Part shown: positions 6,493 to 6,750 of the stretch, in pieces | Numbering within the stretch: position 1 is the first letter of the stretch | How the letters are laid out: each line of letters starts with the position of its first letter | DNA from: JBGPNN01 sp041487495 | GTDB taxonomy: Bacteria > Sysuimicrobiota > Sysuimicrobiia > Sysuimicrobiales > Humicultoraceae | Length of the DNA stretch: 6,750 nt | NCBI GenBank assembly: GCA_041487495.1 | Contig: JBGPNN010000186.1 | Location: forward strand, 1-6,750 | Direction of reading: 5' to 3' | Made by a program: the position numbers and the translations under genes | Notes under the pieces: model-generated | Told to the model about the DNA's origin: nothing | Databases searched by the model: none | What the model saw: the letters and a program-made list of their open reading frames with translations, nothing else

Positions 6493-6551
6493 TGGCCGAG
6501 CAGGGGGACTTCCCGGGGCGCAGAAATGCTCTTGGCGCGTTACCATTGTGA
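6492..6551 (+). other. 19-codon open frame coupled to the permease stop; doubtful gene
   Basis: The permease stop and an ATG overlap as TGATG (6490-6494), and the frame runs MAEQGDFPGRRNALGALPL before a TGA at 6549-6551. Its position is where a DppD-type ATPase gene would normally begin, and starts overlapping in this way are common there. The peptide shows no recognisable domain and no Walker A. It could be chance, a leader, or the tiny remnant of a deleted ATPase gene; nothing decides between these. Confidence 0.2.
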
Positions 6552-6555
6552 GGTG
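6550..6555 (+). promoter_or_regulatory. Shine-Dalgarno favouring GTG 6562
   Basis: GAGGTG at 6550-6555 sits 6 nt before GTG 6562, and the protein then begins MNCPDC as zinc-ribbon relatives do. The alternative ATG 6526, 12 codons upstream in frame, has only a GGGG run before it and would add an unusual extension (MLLARYHCEVAP). Confidence 0.55.
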
Positions 6556-6561
6556 GCGCCG

Positions 6562-6750
6562 GTGAATTGCCCTGACTGCTCGAGCGTCCTGCGGGAGACC
6601 GATTTTCACGGTGTCCGTATCGACGAGTGCCCGAAGTGCCGGGGCCGGTGGTTCGACAGGGATGAGTTGCGGGTGGCCAAAGACCGGACGGACGACGACC
6701 TGCGCTGGCTAGACTTCGATCTCTTCGGAGATAAAGCCAAGCCCTTCGAG
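6562..6750 (+). CDS. zf-TFIIB-type zinc-ribbon protein, N-terminal part (cut by window edge)
   Basis: Sixty-three codons are visible and the frame is open at the right edge. The start MNCPDCSSVL followed by IDECPKCRGRWFDRDEL gives paired cysteines C3/C6 and C23/C26 and the W30-F31-D32 and E35-L36 residues typical of the TFIIB-type zinc-binding domain (PF13453). These are small bacterial proteins that probably bind one zinc ion through the four cysteines; their function is mostly unknown. The segment after residue 40 is acidic and may be a linker to a further domain beyond the window. The gene lies 69 nt after the DppC stop on the same strand, so it may be read through from the transporter operon, but a functional tie is not shown. 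Confidence 0.8.
   Translation, partial: MNCPDCSSVLRETDFHGVRIDECPKCRGRWFDRDELRVAKDRTDDDLRWLDFDLFGDKAKPFE

Overview
The window is GC-rich DNA that is almost entirely coding, with very short or overlapping gene junctions, several GTG starts and no RNA gene, mobile element or CRISPR array that I can see. Two luciferase-like monooxygenase (LLM) oxidoreductases of the F420/flavin-dependent superfamily and a peptide-type ABC transporter with a Tat-type signal on its binding protein suggest an uncultured, high-GC, free-living soil, sediment or groundwater bacterium. The gene style recalls Rokubacteria/Methylomirabilota or similar lineages, but this placement is an impression, not something the sequence proves.

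Left part (1-2364). An LLM oxidoreductase on the minus strand runs off the left edge. It diverges from a two-gene plus-strand unit: a small orphan protein (499-906) that I read as a possible beta-sandwich, overlapping by 4 nt a clear tail-tube protein of the T4 gp19/TIGR02241 type (903-1331). No sheath, baseplate, spike or ATPase of a contractile injection system is visible nearby, so the tube gene looks like an orphan. The two divergent units share a 55-bp gap in which a -10-like element can be read on both strands, and the plus-strand unit appears to be leaderless. A second, Mer-like LLM enzyme (1339-2364, minus) converges on the tube gene with only 7 bp between stop codons.

Right part (2443-6750). 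A plus-strand operon begins with a protein of the L-2-amino-thiazoline-4-carboxylic acid (ATC) hydrolase family. It is followed at 2-nt spacing by a Tat-exported family-5 solute-binding protein and then by the two DppB/DppC-type permeases. This reads as an uptake system for a peptide or a small amino-acid-like compound, coupled to a cytoplasmic enzyme that may hydrolyse the imported compound. The usual DppD/DppF ATPases do not follow directly. Instead there is a 19-codon open frame and then a small zinc-ribbon protein (zf-TFIIB type) that runs off the right edge.

The items most worth a second look are the orphan tube-protein cassette with its unusual promoter arrangement, and the ATC-hydrolase-like/peptide-transporter operon that lacks adjacent ATPases.
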